Of a stretch of DNA of 64,000 nucleotides, positions 8,379-17,406 are shown piece after piece. The DNA comes from Deinococcus koreensis. Its GTDB lineage: Bacteria; Deinococcota; Deinococci; Deinococcales; Deinococcaceae. The notes under the pieces were generated by a model. It saw only the letters and a list, made by a program, of their open reading frames with translations, had not been told where the DNA came from and did no database searches. Position numbers and translations under genes: made by a program. The stretch lies in the NCBI RefSeq assembly GCF_002901445.1, contig NZ_PPPD01000005.1:31363-95362 (forward strand), in the 5' to 3' direction. Each line of letters opens with the position of its first letter. The first letter of the stretch is position 1.

Positions 8379-8996
8379 TCAGGCGGTGGCGGTCTGGAGG
8401 TCGTTCGTCACCTCGTCAGGGATGTAGCGGGTCACGCTGGACAGGGGCAACTCGGTGATGGTGACGGGGAGGCCGCTGACGGTCTGAGCCGAGATCAACA
8501 CCGGATCGTGGTCTCCGGGCACGATATACACCTGGAGTCGTTGAATGGTGGGGGTCTGTTCTGACAGATGTTCAGCGATCATTCGCAGGGCACGGATGGT
8601 CAGTGACGGTCGTCCGACGAGCGCGACCAGTTCATCGTCTCGGCGGGCCAGCGCGAGGTTGCCGCGCCCCTTTTTGGTGTACTCCTCATAGGGTTCGACC
8701 CCGTACCCTGCCGCTCGCCAGACGCGGGCCTGGGCACGCAGGATGAGGCTTCCCATGACCGTGGAGCGGGCCGGAACATAGTTGTAGCGAAGGGCGAGGC
8801 CGTACGGTCTGAGGCCTTTGCCGGACAGCACATACACCTCAAAGCCTCTGAACTTGCGCCGGGCCAGGATGCCGAGCGTCGCCAGTTCCCGCACGAGGGT
8901 GGCGGGATATCGGGCCCGCACGTCTCCGGCCAGGGCAGGGCCCCACTGGAACATCTCGTCAATGAGCGCGCGGCGGAGATGATCGGGTTCCAGCAC
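8379..8996 (-). CDS. Hypothetical protein with N-terminal winged-helix-like segment
   Basis: 205 aa, not recognised. The N-terminal 60 residues (LIDEMFQWGPALAGDVRA followed by LVRELATLGILARRKFRG) look like a winged helix ending in a basic wing. A middle part, TKKGRGNLALARRDDELV, is followed by an alpha/beta segment (RLQVYIVPGDHDPVLI). The shape recalls the plasmid replication-relaxation type of protein, but similarity is too weak to claim. It converges with the partition operon, with only 6 nt between stop codons. Confidence 0.6.
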   Translation of the reverse strand: MLEPDHLRRALIDEMFQWGPALAGDVRARYPATLVRELATLGILARRKFRGFEVYVLSGKGLRPYGLALRYNYVPARSTVMGSLILRAQARVWRAAGYGVEPYEEYTKKGRGNLALARRDDELVALVGRPSLTIRALRMIAEHLSEQTPTIQRLQVYIVPGDHDPVLISAQTVSGLPVTITELPLSSVTRYIPDEVTNDLQTATA

Positions 8997-9220
8997 GCGA
9001 TCAGCCTACACCACTGTCTGCAGGGGCAAGGGTTATACCGTGAGCACCGCACAGTGGGGGGGAAGGTGTGGTTTGTCAGTGAACTGGAGGGGCGCCCCGC
9101 TCAGCCCTCCGAGCTAAAGCGCAGAAGGCGAGCATTGCTGCCCGGCCGCTCGGTCATCGTGGGCAGGTCATAGCGCCGTAGAGCCCTGTCGAGCGCTATG
9201 GCAGGGGCAACACCAATTGT

Positions 9221-9734
9221 CTACAAGCCTGTCTTCGCCTGTCTATGCTCGTTAGGTAAAAGCTTAAGCGGCAGGTTCTCCTCTGAAATTTCTACGGTAG
9301 CTGAGGCCAGAGCAGTACGCAGCCAAGTGATTGTTTCCTGGTTGGCAAGGTTGTGTGCTTTCAAGATCACCGCATTGAGATCGTGTGGAACTTCCGGGGA
9401 CATCGGGCAACCATAGCAATGATCAGAACATCTTGTGACCGCAGGTGTTTTGAAGCTGACCGAGCAGTTCCAGAGTAGGGCGGAGAGAGGGCAGGAATTG
9501 TCCAACGTACACCAAATCATCAGCGATACTCAGGAGGGCGCGTTCGTCGTCTCCAGTGAAGGTTGTCGGGGGTACTGCAAGGTATGCCAGGGCAAGCGCA
9601 GCCTGAGCCCGGTTCAAATCGCCCTGCACACACCATGCGGAGGCATGGGCGTAAAAATTGAGCCGGTATGGGAATTCTCGGGTGTGGTGTGCAGCCTGGT
9701 GATTCATGAGCATAGGCTGAAGGGAAGGTCTCAA
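9221..9734 (-). pseudogene. Possible broken coding region
   Basis: Two minus-strand segments look protein-like but lie in different frames: 9734-9423 (helical, with LNRAQAALALAYLAVP and LLSIADDLVYVGQFLPSL) and 9430-9221 (DLNAVILKAHNLANQETITW followed by an acidic end). One frameshift would join them into a protein of about 170 aa. No family is recognised, and it may be two chance ORFs. Confidence 0.3.
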
Positions 9735-9792
9735 AACTTCTGAAGACCCATCCGGAATCCCAGGAGTGAAAACGCCGGTTAAACTTCAAGTA

Positions 9793-10473
9793 ATGAGTCC
9801 CGCGCAAACCTTAGTAGCCTCTGATGCCAGTGCCAAGGGAACGCGCGCTGCTTTCGGAGGAGTGCTGTCCTTTCCTGACGGGACACGTGTCGAGGTTTCT
9901 GGCCCTTTGCCACGGACTGATCACCAAGAGGTCACCGCAGCGCTGGCCACCCTGCGCTACTTACCCTCAGGGGTGGATGCTACGCTTCAAGTAGACGCGC
10001 AGGAGGATCTGCTGCGCGCCTCTTTGTGCATCACACATCCTGGGGTGACGGTCACGCGCATTCCCCGGAACAGCAGTTCCTTGCACGAGCGGGCTCACGA
10101 CCTCGCGCGGGCTGCGTTGAAGGCCCAGGGGGCGGAGTCAGGCCCCGTTGTGGATGGGGGAGAGCCAAATGTTGCGGTGTACGTCCACCAGCGCATCGAC
10201 CATCCAACCCCAAGGTACGCCGTGGCCTACTGGGGTGGGGACGAAGTGCAGGTTCAGACAGGCCAAGTCGAGGCGCAGCCGACCAAGGCCCTAACCTTGA
10301 AGCTGCTGCACGAAGAGGCCACGGCCCTTGCCCCAGTAGGCTACGTGGTAATACAGGCGCGCTACGCCACTCCCAAACACGCCCAGTCCACCTGGGTGGC
10401 CACCCGCGAACAACTGGCCGCCCTGCGAAGCGCGTGCGCGGCCGCCCTCAGTTCAGCGAGTGCAGGCGGCTGA
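9793..10473 (+). CDS. RNase H-like fold protein
   Basis: 226 aa from ATG 9793, which follows TAAACT by 7 nt (leaderless style); GTG 9766 in the same frame is an alternative. The N-terminal part reads LVASDASAKGTRAAFGGVL, then the second and third strands, then DHQEVTAALATLRYL. This D...E spacing with a central helix is the RNase HI pattern, and the following LQVDAQEDLL could give a third acidic residue. The C-terminal 90 residues (YAVAYWGGDEVQV onward) may be a second, degenerate alpha/beta unit. It converges with and overlaps by 26 nt the 3' end of the giant regulator. Substrate and role are unknown. Confidence 0.6.
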   Translation: MSPAQTLVASDASAKGTRAAFGGVLSFPDGTRVEVSGPLPRTDHQEVTAALATLRYLPSGVDATLQVDAQEDLLRASLCITHPGVTVTRIPRNSSSLHERAHDLARAALKAQGAESGPVVDGGEPNVAVYVHQRIDHPTPRYAVAYWGGDEVQVQTGQVEAQPTKALTLKLLHEEATALAPVGYVVIQARYATPKHAQSTWVATREQLAALRSACAAALSSASAGG

Positions 10474-13400
10474 GGGTCGTCACCTCTCCTGCCTTCAGGG
10501 CGTAAATGGCCTGCTCCGCAGCCCTCGAGAGTGCTGCTTCGCCCATGCGCCGGCCGAGCGTCATCACCCGCTCGAACGCTTCATGGGTCTGTGCCAAGTC
10601 CGCAGCTTTCACCAGCCAGGCCAGAGCGGTGTGTGGATCGCTGGATTCTGTCAACGTCGCGCCCTCGTGCAACACCTGTACGACGTGCTTGTGGATCACC
10701 TCGCGGTAATGGGTCACCCACTCGCTGGTGCTGTCTACGAAAAATGTTCCCCCGTACTGGCGCAACACTTCCCTTGGGTCGCTACTCTCCAGTATGGCAA
10801 GTGCGTCACAGCTGATGCGCACAGAGTCGTTGAACACCCATTCTGGGTTTCGGCGGCCCCGACTTGGCCGGATCAGGTCGGCCGCCAGCGGCATGTTCAA
10901 GAGCTTCGCCCCCTCACGGAATGCGCCGTTGAGAGTGCTCCGGGCAGTGTGACCGGACTGGCGGGCACGCTTGAGATCCGCGCCGCCCCAGACCTCGTCC
11001 GCCAGCTCGTCTTGCCGCGCCGTAGGGTGCAACACCCGGTACACCAGCGCCTCAACGGCGGACACGTGGCCCAGGCGGATTTCTTGGTCGTTTAAAGTCG
11101 CCTGCACGCGTCCCAGCGTCGTCAAGTGCAGGCGCAGCCGTGGTGCGGCATTGGCCGTTGAGGCGCATTGGTCGAGAAGGTGTTGAAACACGTCCGCAGA
11201 CCACCCACGCTTGACGAACTCACGAAGGAGGGGTTCGAAGTGCGGGTGTACCATACGCACGTCGGCCACATCCTCGGGCCGCTCTCGCAAGGCCTCTGCC
11301 ACTGTGCTGGCTTCCGAACGCCCCAGGCGACTTTCCCGGCGCAGAATTTCTGCCTTTAAAAGTTCGGCCAGAATATTTCTGGTGCTGTGAGTTTTCCAAT
11401 CCTCATCGATGACTTCCTGGACAAAGGCCAGTGCATCGCGCAACCCCCCATCCACATAGGCCAAATAGGCTCTGATCAGCCTGATTTTTGTCCATGTGGT
11501 GACGTCCAGTTTAGATTTATCCTGGCCTGTCAGGATCTGAACGCGGTTGAAGGCCTTGACCGCCTCGGCCTGCTGGCCAGACAGCAATTCCGTGTAAAAA
11601 AAGTAGTCAAGGGTACTCAGCGCGGCGGTGGCGTTTTCCTGATGCAGCAGACCCTCGAACGCGTCCCTCGCCAGCTGAACGCCGTCACTCGTTCGACCCT
11701 GGACGTGACGGACGTGTGCGAGGGCGCGCTGGGTGATGGGGATGCCCAACGGGTAGCTTTTTTCACAAGACAGGAGGAAATCCTCTAGCACCTCGCCCGC
11801 CTCATCAACCCGCCCTTTGGCCACGTACAGCCGCGCCATCCTATCCACAATGGGCATCAGCCGGTTCGTGAGGCCGAGTTGTCGGGCCGCCTGGTACGCG
11901 CGCTCGTGGTCGCGCAACGCCAAGTCCCGTTCCTGCCTTTGCTCCAGAATGTAAGCCCGGACAGACAACGCGGCGATCTTCAAGCTTGCGTCCCCTACGG
12001 TCTCTGCGCGCCGGGTGGCCTCCGTGGCCGCTGCCAATCCTTCTTCGATCTGCCCGGCGCCGTGGAGGTAAATGGCTTTAAAGCGCAAGAGTTGGATGAC
12101 TTCCCGCTGCTCCGTCGCCAGCGCCAAGCCGGCTTCGATGTGCTGGAGCATGGACGGCAGATCACCGGCCCGGTACGCGTCCAAGCCCAGCGTGAGGTGC
12201 GCCGTCGGAGTCGGGGCCAAGCGTACCTGCTCTTGGGCCAGGACGCGTCCCCGTTCCGTCTCGCCCGTCTCCAAGAATGCCAGCGCCAGGATGGAGCGCA
12301 GGGATGCGGTCAGACGGACGCTGGGCACTGGTTCCAGGGCTTCCCGGGCCAGGAGCCATTCCGCCGCTCGCGCCCAGCGGGGCACCAGTTCCTCAGCCAG
12401 ACGCATGGCCAGATCCTCGCGTCCCGCCTGAACATAGTGGCGCACCGCGCTGTACGGCCATCCCTGGGCTTCCGCCTGCTGGCCCGCTTTCAGGTGCAGC
12501 GCCTGCCAAGCCGCTACATCATGTTTCAACTGCCCGGTTAACAACTCGAGCACGACGTCGTGAGGCGCAAATTTTCCTTCGCCCAGAGGAGTGAGAGGGA
12601 GGCCGGCGCGGAGCAGGTCATCCAGCCATCCCTGAGGCAGAACAACGCCCAGGGCGTTGGCATCCTCAGCGCTCCACGTATCGAGGACGGCCAGATGTGG
12701 AAGCGTTCGCACCAGTTGCGGGGGTAGGGTGCGAACCATGTCCTCAACGAGCGCGGTGGCCGAAACGGGCGTGGGCGACTGGTGCGTGTGCAGGGCCAGC
12801 ATGCTCCCGGCCGGCCAGCCCTGATATTGCTCTTGCACAGTGGTGGACGTCTGCAGTTGTGCACCCAACTCCTGGGCCGCAGTCCTGGTGTCAACTGGGG
12901 AGAAGCGCAGGTCGCTTGCGGCCACCAACAGGCCTTCTCCACGAGCCAAGAAGGGTGCGGCGCTGAACGGGGAGGCGTCGTGTTGGGCCATAAAGAGCCG
13001 GTGGCCCTCGCCCAACTCAGTCAACAGGTGGGCGAGGGCAAGTGCCGCATCACTCCCCAACTGTTCGCCGCCGTCCAGAACGAATGTCAGGTCGGTGTCG
13101 TGGGCGTTCAGGTCGGCCGCGAGGGCCGCGATGAACTGTTCCCGGCTCAGGTCGAGTAGGCTCACCTGATCCCAGTGTTCCGTGCTGACTTCAGCGGCTG
13201 CGCTGGCTTGGGCCAGATCGGACAATAGGGCTTTAGGGTCGCGGTGCTCCCCGGTCAGGCGGAGCCAGACCACCGGGGTGGTCTGGTGTCTGGCCCATTG
13301 AGCCAGTGCCGTGGTCTTGCCATATCCAGACGGTGCGACAAAGAGGACGACCCTCGCAGCTCCTGCGCGGGCAATAAGACTGTGTACGTGAATGCGATCC

Positions 13401-13486
13401 ACCTCGACCGGCAAAGCCGTTGGCACGACAAACCGGGTATGTGGACGCACGCGCCGTTGGCCCGATGAACCGGAGGGTGGAGACAT
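10448..13486 (-). CDS. Giant STAND ATPase/TPR transcriptional regulator with SARP-like C-terminal domain
   Basis: 1012 aa from ATG 13486; the longer start at 13504 is possible. TAAAAT (13497-13492 on the minus strand) lies 5 nt upstream of ATG 13486. The N-terminus (about 15-300) is a MalT-like NTPase with Walker A APSGYGKTT and a hydrophobic strand TFVLDGGEQL as Walker B. A long helical middle of TPR type (about 330-740) contains GETERGRVLAQEQVRL-like repeats. The C-terminus has LRLHLTTLGRVQATLNDQEI and TLNGAFREGAKLL, resembling the OmpR-like winged helix plus BTAD of SARP activators. It should bind a ligand, hydrolyse ATP and activate transcription. Target genes are unknown. Confidence 0.8.
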   Translation of the reverse strand: MSPPSGSSGQRRVRPHTRFVVPTALPVEVDRIHVHSLIARAGAARVVLFVAPSGYGKTTALAQWARHQTTPVVWLRLTGEHRDPKALLSDLAQASAAAEVSTEHWDQVSLLDLSREQFIAALAADLNAHDTDLTFVLDGGEQLGSDAALALAHLLTELGEGHRLFMAQHDASPFSAAPFLARGEGLLVAASDLRFSPVDTRTAAQELGAQLQTSTTVQEQYQGWPAGSMLALHTHQSPTPVSATALVEDMVRTLPPQLVRTLPHLAVLDTWSAEDANALGVVLPQGWLDDLLRAGLPLTPLGEGKFAPHDVVLELLTGQLKHDVAAWQALHLKAGQQAEAQGWPYSAVRHYVQAGREDLAMRLAEELVPRWARAAEWLLAREALEPVPSVRLTASLRSILALAFLETGETERGRVLAQEQVRLAPTPTAHLTLGLDAYRAGDLPSMLQHIEAGLALATEQREVIQLLRFKAIYLHGAGQIEEGLAAATEATRRAETVGDASLKIAALSVRAYILEQRQERDLALRDHERAYQAARQLGLTNRLMPIVDRMARLYVAKGRVDEAGEVLEDFLLSCEKSYPLGIPITQRALAHVRHVQGRTSDGVQLARDAFEGLLHQENATAALSTLDYFFYTELLSGQQAEAVKAFNRVQILTGQDKSKLDVTTWTKIRLIRAYLAYVDGGLRDALAFVQEVIDEDWKTHSTRNILAELLKAEILRRESRLGRSEASTVAEALRERPEDVADVRMVHPHFEPLLREFVKRGWSADVFQHLLDQCASTANAAPRLRLHLTTLGRVQATLNDQEIRLGHVSAVEALVYRVLHPTARQDELADEVWGGADLKRARQSGHTARSTLNGAFREGAKLLNMPLAADLIRPSRGRRNPEWVFNDSVRISCDALAILESSDPREVLRQYGGTFFVDSTSEWVTHYREVIHKHVVQVLHEGATLTESSDPHTALAWLVKAADLAQTHEAFERVMTLGRRMGEAALSRAAEQAIYALKAGEVTTLSRLHSLN

Positions 13487-13510
13487 GCCGCATTTTAGCC
13501 ACATGCTGGC

Positions 13511-13539
13511 TTGATGGCATCGACCCTATGTGCTATCCT
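13511..13539 (+). promoter_or_regulatory. ssrA promoter
   Basis: TTGATG (13511-13516) and TATCCT (13534-13539) are separated by 17 bp, 12 bp upstream of the mature tmRNA 5' end. A short 5' leader removed by RNase P would explain the distance. The region lies back to back with the start of the giant regulator. Confidence 0.6.
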
Positions 13540-13551
13540 TTGTCACCCTTT

Positions 13552-13908
13552 GGGGACGCCCCGGTTTCGACGGTGTTCGTAGAAGGTGAAGCAGCGAGCC
13601 GAGGACGGTCGTTGGCCTCGTAAATCAACCGACCAAGCCTTTAACTGGCAACAACAGCGATTCTTTCGCACTGGCTGCTTAATCCCAGCCCAGCGATCGT
13701 AAAGCCCGGCCATTGGCGCTACGCGAGCTGACACAAAAGATGGCTAGCAGAAGAGGGTGCTTCGACCTCTAACGCGAAATTTAGGAGCTGGATTCAAAAG
13801 TAGCCTGTCCTTAGGCGACTGAGAGTCGAGATTTAAATTAAGGACTACGCTCGTAGACGCCCACCCAAGCAACATCGGACGAGGGTTCGACTCCCTCCGT
13901 CTCCACCA
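13552..13908 (+). ncRNA. ssrA: Transfer-messenger RNA (tmRNA)
   Basis: The 5' end GGGGACGCCCCGGTTTCGAC and the 3' end GGGTTCGACTCCCTCCGTC followed by TCCACCA are the conserved halves of the tRNA-like domain. GGGGACG pairs with CGTCTCC (one G-U pair) as acceptor stem and CCA is encoded. The tag reading frame at 13647-13682 reads GNNSDSFALAA followed by TAA; the LAA end is the usual protease signal. tmRNA with SmpB rescues stalled ribosomes and tags the product for degradation. It is about 357 nt, normal for one-piece tmRNA. The gene is intact. Confidence 0.97.
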
Positions 13909-13911
13909 TTC

Positions 13912-13944
13912 AGACGTCTTCTCCTTGGAGAAGACGTCTTTTCC
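13912..13944 (+). terminator. Rho-independent terminator of ssrA
   Basis: Arms AGACGTCTTCTCC (13912-13924) and GGAGAAGACGTCT (13927-13939) are perfectly complementary with a 2-nt loop, followed by a T-rich tail from 13939. Confidence 0.9.
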
Positions 13945-14042
13945 TTTGTGCTTGTAGATCAATGTTCTATGATTCGATGTGGTGGATTTTAGAACTTTTG
14001 AGAGGCATGCTCCACACTCTTTTTGTGTAAGTTGACTTTTCA

Positions 14043-14840
14043 ATGTTCTTGAAATCAGAGAGGGTTTGCATAATAGTTGATACCTATCAGTCTCATGATG
14101 GCCTGGTTCCCGTTGAAGATGGGGTTGTATTGGTATTCACCTATGCACCTTTATCTTGTAACGATGCTGTGAACCAGATCACTGATCAGCTGACGAATGT
14201 ATTGGGCGAATTGACTCCCAGGCAGCGAGGTCGGGCGGTCGTAGAGTGCACAAGCGGCGAGCGTCGGCATTGGCTCCTGCTTCACATTAGTTCTGCGCAA
14301 TTAACAAAAGAGCCACATTTGAAGGATGTACTCCATCAACAGCAGATTTTGCTTCATAGGTTTCGGGCCGCAAGATTAGAGTGCGAGGTGGCATCTTTAA
14401 CTGCCTGTAACACTCTGCAACGCGAATTTCCCCAGCCCCACATTGAGGATCGCTGCGTGGTGGATCACCAGGGTCGCACGGTCGTCACCCTGACTATGCG
14501 CGAAAGCGGCGACGTGACCCAGCCGGGCATCACCCGCGAGCTGGTGGACTGGCTGTGCGCCCGGGGCAAGTTGGCGTACCTCATTCTGGATTTCCGCAAC
14601 GAGGCCAACGGCCTGTCCCGCTTTGACCTGACGCTGGTGCTCACGGCCGACGACGAGACAGAGGGGCAGCACGCAGCCCGCGAGGTCGAGGACGTGATAT
14701 TTGACAGCCTGGGCGCCCTCGCTAGGCGGGACGCGACACGCCGGGTCATGAGCACCCTGCACCGCTCGGCGCCGTTCGGCCGGGTCAGGGCCAAGCTGTT
14801 CGCCTGCGCCGCAAACATCGCTGACATGTTTCCGCTGTAA
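14043..14840 (+). CDS. Hypothetical protein with low-GC 5' half
   Basis: 265 aa, not recognised. It starts with strand-rich segments (RVCIIVDTYQSHDG, GVVLVFTYAPLS) and has a central GRTVVTLTMRESGDVTQPGI motif and a helical C-terminus. No signal peptide or membrane segment. The first ~350 bp are clearly lower in GC and use AT-ending codons, unlike the GC-rich second half, suggesting a recent chimera or acquisition next to ssrA. Start ATG 14043 lacks an obvious Shine-Dalgarno. Confidence 0.6.
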   Translation: MFLKSERVCIIVDTYQSHDGLVPVEDGVVLVFTYAPLSCNDAVNQITDQLTNVLGELTPRQRGRAVVECTSGERRHWLLLHISSAQLTKEPHLKDVLHQQQILLHRFRAARLECEVASLTACNTLQREFPQPHIEDRCVVDHQGRTVVTLTMRESGDVTQPGITRELVDWLCARGKLAYLILDFRNEANGLSRFDLTLVLTADDETEGQHAAREVEDVIFDSLGALARRDATRRVMSTLHRSAPFGRVRAKLFACAANIADMFPL

Positions 14841-15130
14841 GGCGGGGCATCTTCAGACAGCACAGTTCAGTTCGCAAAGAAGAACAGGGATGGCTTGTCG
14901 GGATGACGGGCCACTTCTTGCAGTACGTGGGTCAGGGGGTGGGCGCACCCCGCGCGTGATGCGAGGGGATGCGGCTCCGGAGCGCGTGCGCCCCGGCGCT
15001 GGAGGGCCTACGGTAGCCCCCTCGGCGCGCGTGCGCGCCTTCCCCACCGCTGGAAGCGCACGTGCATCGAGAAACGATCCAGGGTGGCCAGACCTGCCGG
15101 CCCACGGAGGCCGGGAAAGGACAAGAACAG

Positions 15131-15531
15131 AGGAGCGCCCCCCGGCGCGCTGTTTTCATAGTTTCACCAACCGGGGCGCTCTTCGAGCTTAGCGTCGTGC
15201 TCGCTGCGGTCAAGGGAGGGAGCCTTGACCTCCACTGTGCGCGCCGCACAGGCGCTCACGCGCCGCCCCTCGCCGGGAAAATGTGGGGGGAAGGGCCAAA
15301 GGCAAAAGCGAAAAGACAAGGGCCAACAGCGGCCCTGGACATCCGCGAGCGGCATGCAGGGTGAGGCCGTTTCCGGGCCAGGACGGGCGCCGGAGGCGCG
15401 GCGCTTCTCAAGATGGAGAGACACGTGGGCGGGGCAAGTAGCGCGAGGGGCCGTCCCCGAGCGTGGGGCCAGCGGCGCGCGTGCCCCCGGACATACGTGG
15501 GTTTACCTGCTTACGGGTATACCTGCTTTTC
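15131..15531. repeat. Upstream module copy A (duplicated at 23481-23806)
   Basis: This non-coding block precedes the parB promoter cassette and is strongly similar to the block before the ardC-like gene. Shared parts include hairpin arms GAGCGCCCC...CCGGGGCGCTC (15133-15181), GGTCAAGG/CCTTGACC (15208-15230), a CGCCGGGAAAATGTG stretch and CCCCCGGACATACGT before the TTTACC repeats (15500-15526). It has no credible coding content. The preceding 14841-15130 is GC-rich sequence in which I see nothing. Confidence 0.7.
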
Positions 15532-15612
15532 TTGACAGCTAAGTAAGTTTGATATATACTTATGAGTGTAGGGGGCACCCTCCACACCCGCCCCCTGCAT
15601 GGAGGAGCCAAG
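15532..15612 (+). promoter_or_regulatory. Promoter/leader cassette 1 (parB)
   Basis: TTGACA (15532-15537), 17 bp, TATACT (15555-15560). The spacer holds TAAGTA, complementary to TACTTA overlapping the -10, an operator-like inverted repeat. The leader then forms a hairpin (AGGGGGC 15570-15576 with GCCCCCT 15590-15596) with a CCTCCACACCC loop, followed by GGAGGAG before ATG 15613. Confidence 0.75.
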
Positions 15613-17406
15613 ATGACCGCAGCCACCCCCCTGCCCGCCGACCCCACGCCCGCCCTGCGCCTTACGCCGCCCCAGGAGGCCCCCGCCGCCGACGTGGTGC
15701 GTGTGCCGTGGAACAGTCTGCGCCGCAGCGAGTTCAACCCCCGGCGCACCTTTGAGGACAAGCCACTGTTTGAGCTGGCCGTGGACATTTACCACAAGGG
15801 CCTCTTACAGAACCTCGTGGTGCGCCCGCACCCTACTGAGGACGGCGCGTATGAACTTGTGGCCGGGGAGCGCCGTTACCGCGCTGTGGGGCTGCTGGTC
15901 GAGGGCCTGGAACTCGTGGACGACCAGGGCGGCGAGAGCGCCATGCTCCAGGTGGCCGGGGACTACACGGTGCCTGTCCAGATTCGGCACCTGACCGATC
16001 AGGAGTTGATTGAACTCGCCATCACGGAAAACTCGCAGCGCGAGGACGTGACCCCCCTGGAGGAAGCGGACGGGTACGCACGGCTGACCGGGCTGGGCAT
16101 GAAGCCAGATGAGATTGCCGCCCGCAGCGGCCACCCGTTGCGGCGCGTCGAGCAGCGCCTGACGCTGGCCTACGGCCTGGGCAAAGAGGGCCGCAAGCTG
16201 CTGACCGAGGACAACATCAACCTCGCGCAGGCCCAGGTGATCGCGCAGACCACGGGCGAACTCAAGCGGCATCTGGTGAAGCTGGTGCGCGAGAACCCCC
16301 GCCAGTACAGCGCCGAGCAGTTACGGAAGCTGACCACGGACGGGCGCGTGCTGGTGTCCAACGCTCTGCTCGATGTGGAGGCGTCGGGCCTCGCCGTGTG
16401 CGAGGACATGTGGGGCCTCATCCCGGCCTACTTCCGGGACACCGCCAAGGCCCAGGCGCTCCACCTTGAGGCCCTTGAGGCCCAGGCGCAGCACGACCGC
16501 GACAGCGGACAGTGGGCCTTTGTGGACGTGCTGCCGTGCAGCACCCACGGGAACGTGCGGAACCTGCCGTGGAGCACCTACCGCACCTCCGGCCCGAAAG
16601 AGTTGCAGGGCGTGGTCTACCTTCACAGCCCGAGCGGGGAGATGCACCGCCATGAGGGCGCGGTGCGCGAGGAAGCCGCCAAAGCCGCCGAGAAGGCCAG
16701 GCAGAGCCAGTGGCGTGCCCAGGCCCACGCAGAAGTGGCCGCGCAGCCGCCCGAGAACCGTCCGGTGCGGGACGCCGCCCACCGCATCGGCCAGGAGGCC
16801 CGTGCCCGTGTGCTGTGGGGGAGCCTCGCCACCGACCCCAAGCGGTGCCTTGCCCTCACCGTCCAGGGGCTGTTTGAGAGTGCGAGTGAGGTCAGGGTCA
16901 AGACGGAAACAGCCCCCAGCCTGAGCGCCCCCCTGCCGGAAGTCGTAACCCTGGTGCAGCGGTGGGCCGCCGAGCGCCCCGACCTGTTCCAGACGCACGA
17001 AGAGGGCACGATGGTGAATGGCCTCTACGGGACAGAATTCCACGCCGCCCTGATGGAGCTGAGCGAAGGCGATCTATTGAGCCTGCTCGCGTACCACATG
17101 CATGACTCGCTGCACCACTGGACGGCCTTCAGCGCCACGGCCCGCCCTGGGGAGCTGGCGGTGCATGTGGCCCAGCAGATCGGCGCGGACAAGCGGCTGG
17201 CGCAGGAGTGGACGGTGACGGCGGACTACCTGAGCGCGTACACCATCCCGCAGCTCACGGCCCTCATCGCCACGATGCCGGGGAAGGTGCAACCCGCCGC
17301 TGCGCCCAACAGTGGCAAGAAGGAGCTTGTGGGCCGCATCGTGGAAGTCGCCGGGGCGCTCCGTGAGGCCGGGTGGGTGCCGGACGTGGTGAAGTTCCAA
17401 CGGTAA
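15613..17406 (+). CDS. ParB/RepB/Spo0J-family partition protein, large plasmid type
   Basis: 597 aa from ATG 15613, preceded by GGAGGAG. The N-terminal ParB nuclease-like domain (about 28-150) has NSLRRSEFNPRRTFED and the LVAGERRYRAV arginine motif typical of CTP-binding ParB. A helix-turn-helix region follows (TPLEEADGYARLTGLGMKPDEIAARSG, about 150-215; longer than 20 residues in the protein, given here only as ends EADGYARL and IAARSG). The long C-terminal extension (about 260-597), rich in Ala and helices, is unusual for chromosomal ParB and normal for plasmid or ICE versions. No parA is adjacent. Expression is under promoter cassette 1. Confidence 0.85.
   Translation: MTAATPLPADPTPALRLTPPQEAPAADVVRVPWNSLRRSEFNPRRTFEDKPLFELAVDIYHKGLLQNLVVRPHPTEDGAYELVAGERRYRAVGLLVEGLELVDDQGGESAMLQVAGDYTVPVQIRHLTDQELIELAITENSQREDVTPLEEADGYARLTGLGMKPDEIAARSGHPLRRVEQRLTLAYGLGKEGRKLLTEDNINLAQAQVIAQTTGELKRHLVKLVRENPRQYSAEQLRKLTTDGRVLVSNALLDVEASGLAVCEDMWGLIPAYFRDTAKAQALHLEALEAQAQHDRDSGQWAFVDVLPCSTHGNVRNLPWSTYRTSGPKELQGVVYLHSPSGEMHRHEGAVREEAAKAAEKARQSQWRAQAHAEVAAQPPENRPVRDAAHRIGQEARARVLWGSLATDPKRCLALTVQGLFESASEVRVKTETAPSLSAPLPEVVTLVQRWAAERPDLFQTHEEGTMVNGLYGTEFHAALMELSEGDLLSLLAYHMHDSLHHWTAFSATARPGELAVHVAQQIGADKRLAQEWTVTADYLSAYTIPQLTALIATMPGKVQPAAAPNSGKKELVGRIVEVAGALREAGWVPDVVKFQR

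Noticed and set aside
13870..13908. tRNA-like 3' end considered as a separate tRNA gene
   Set aside because: It pairs with the 5' half at 13552 and is part of the tmRNA; no anticodon arm.
13860..13944. ssrA 3' end as an attachment site with a second copy inside the window
   Set aside because: I found no repeat of this sequence elsewhere in the 64 kb, so integration at this site is not shown here.
15567..15612. Leader hairpin as a metabolite riboswitch
   Set aside because: Too short for a known aptamer; a simple hairpin with ribosome-site complementarity explains what is seen.
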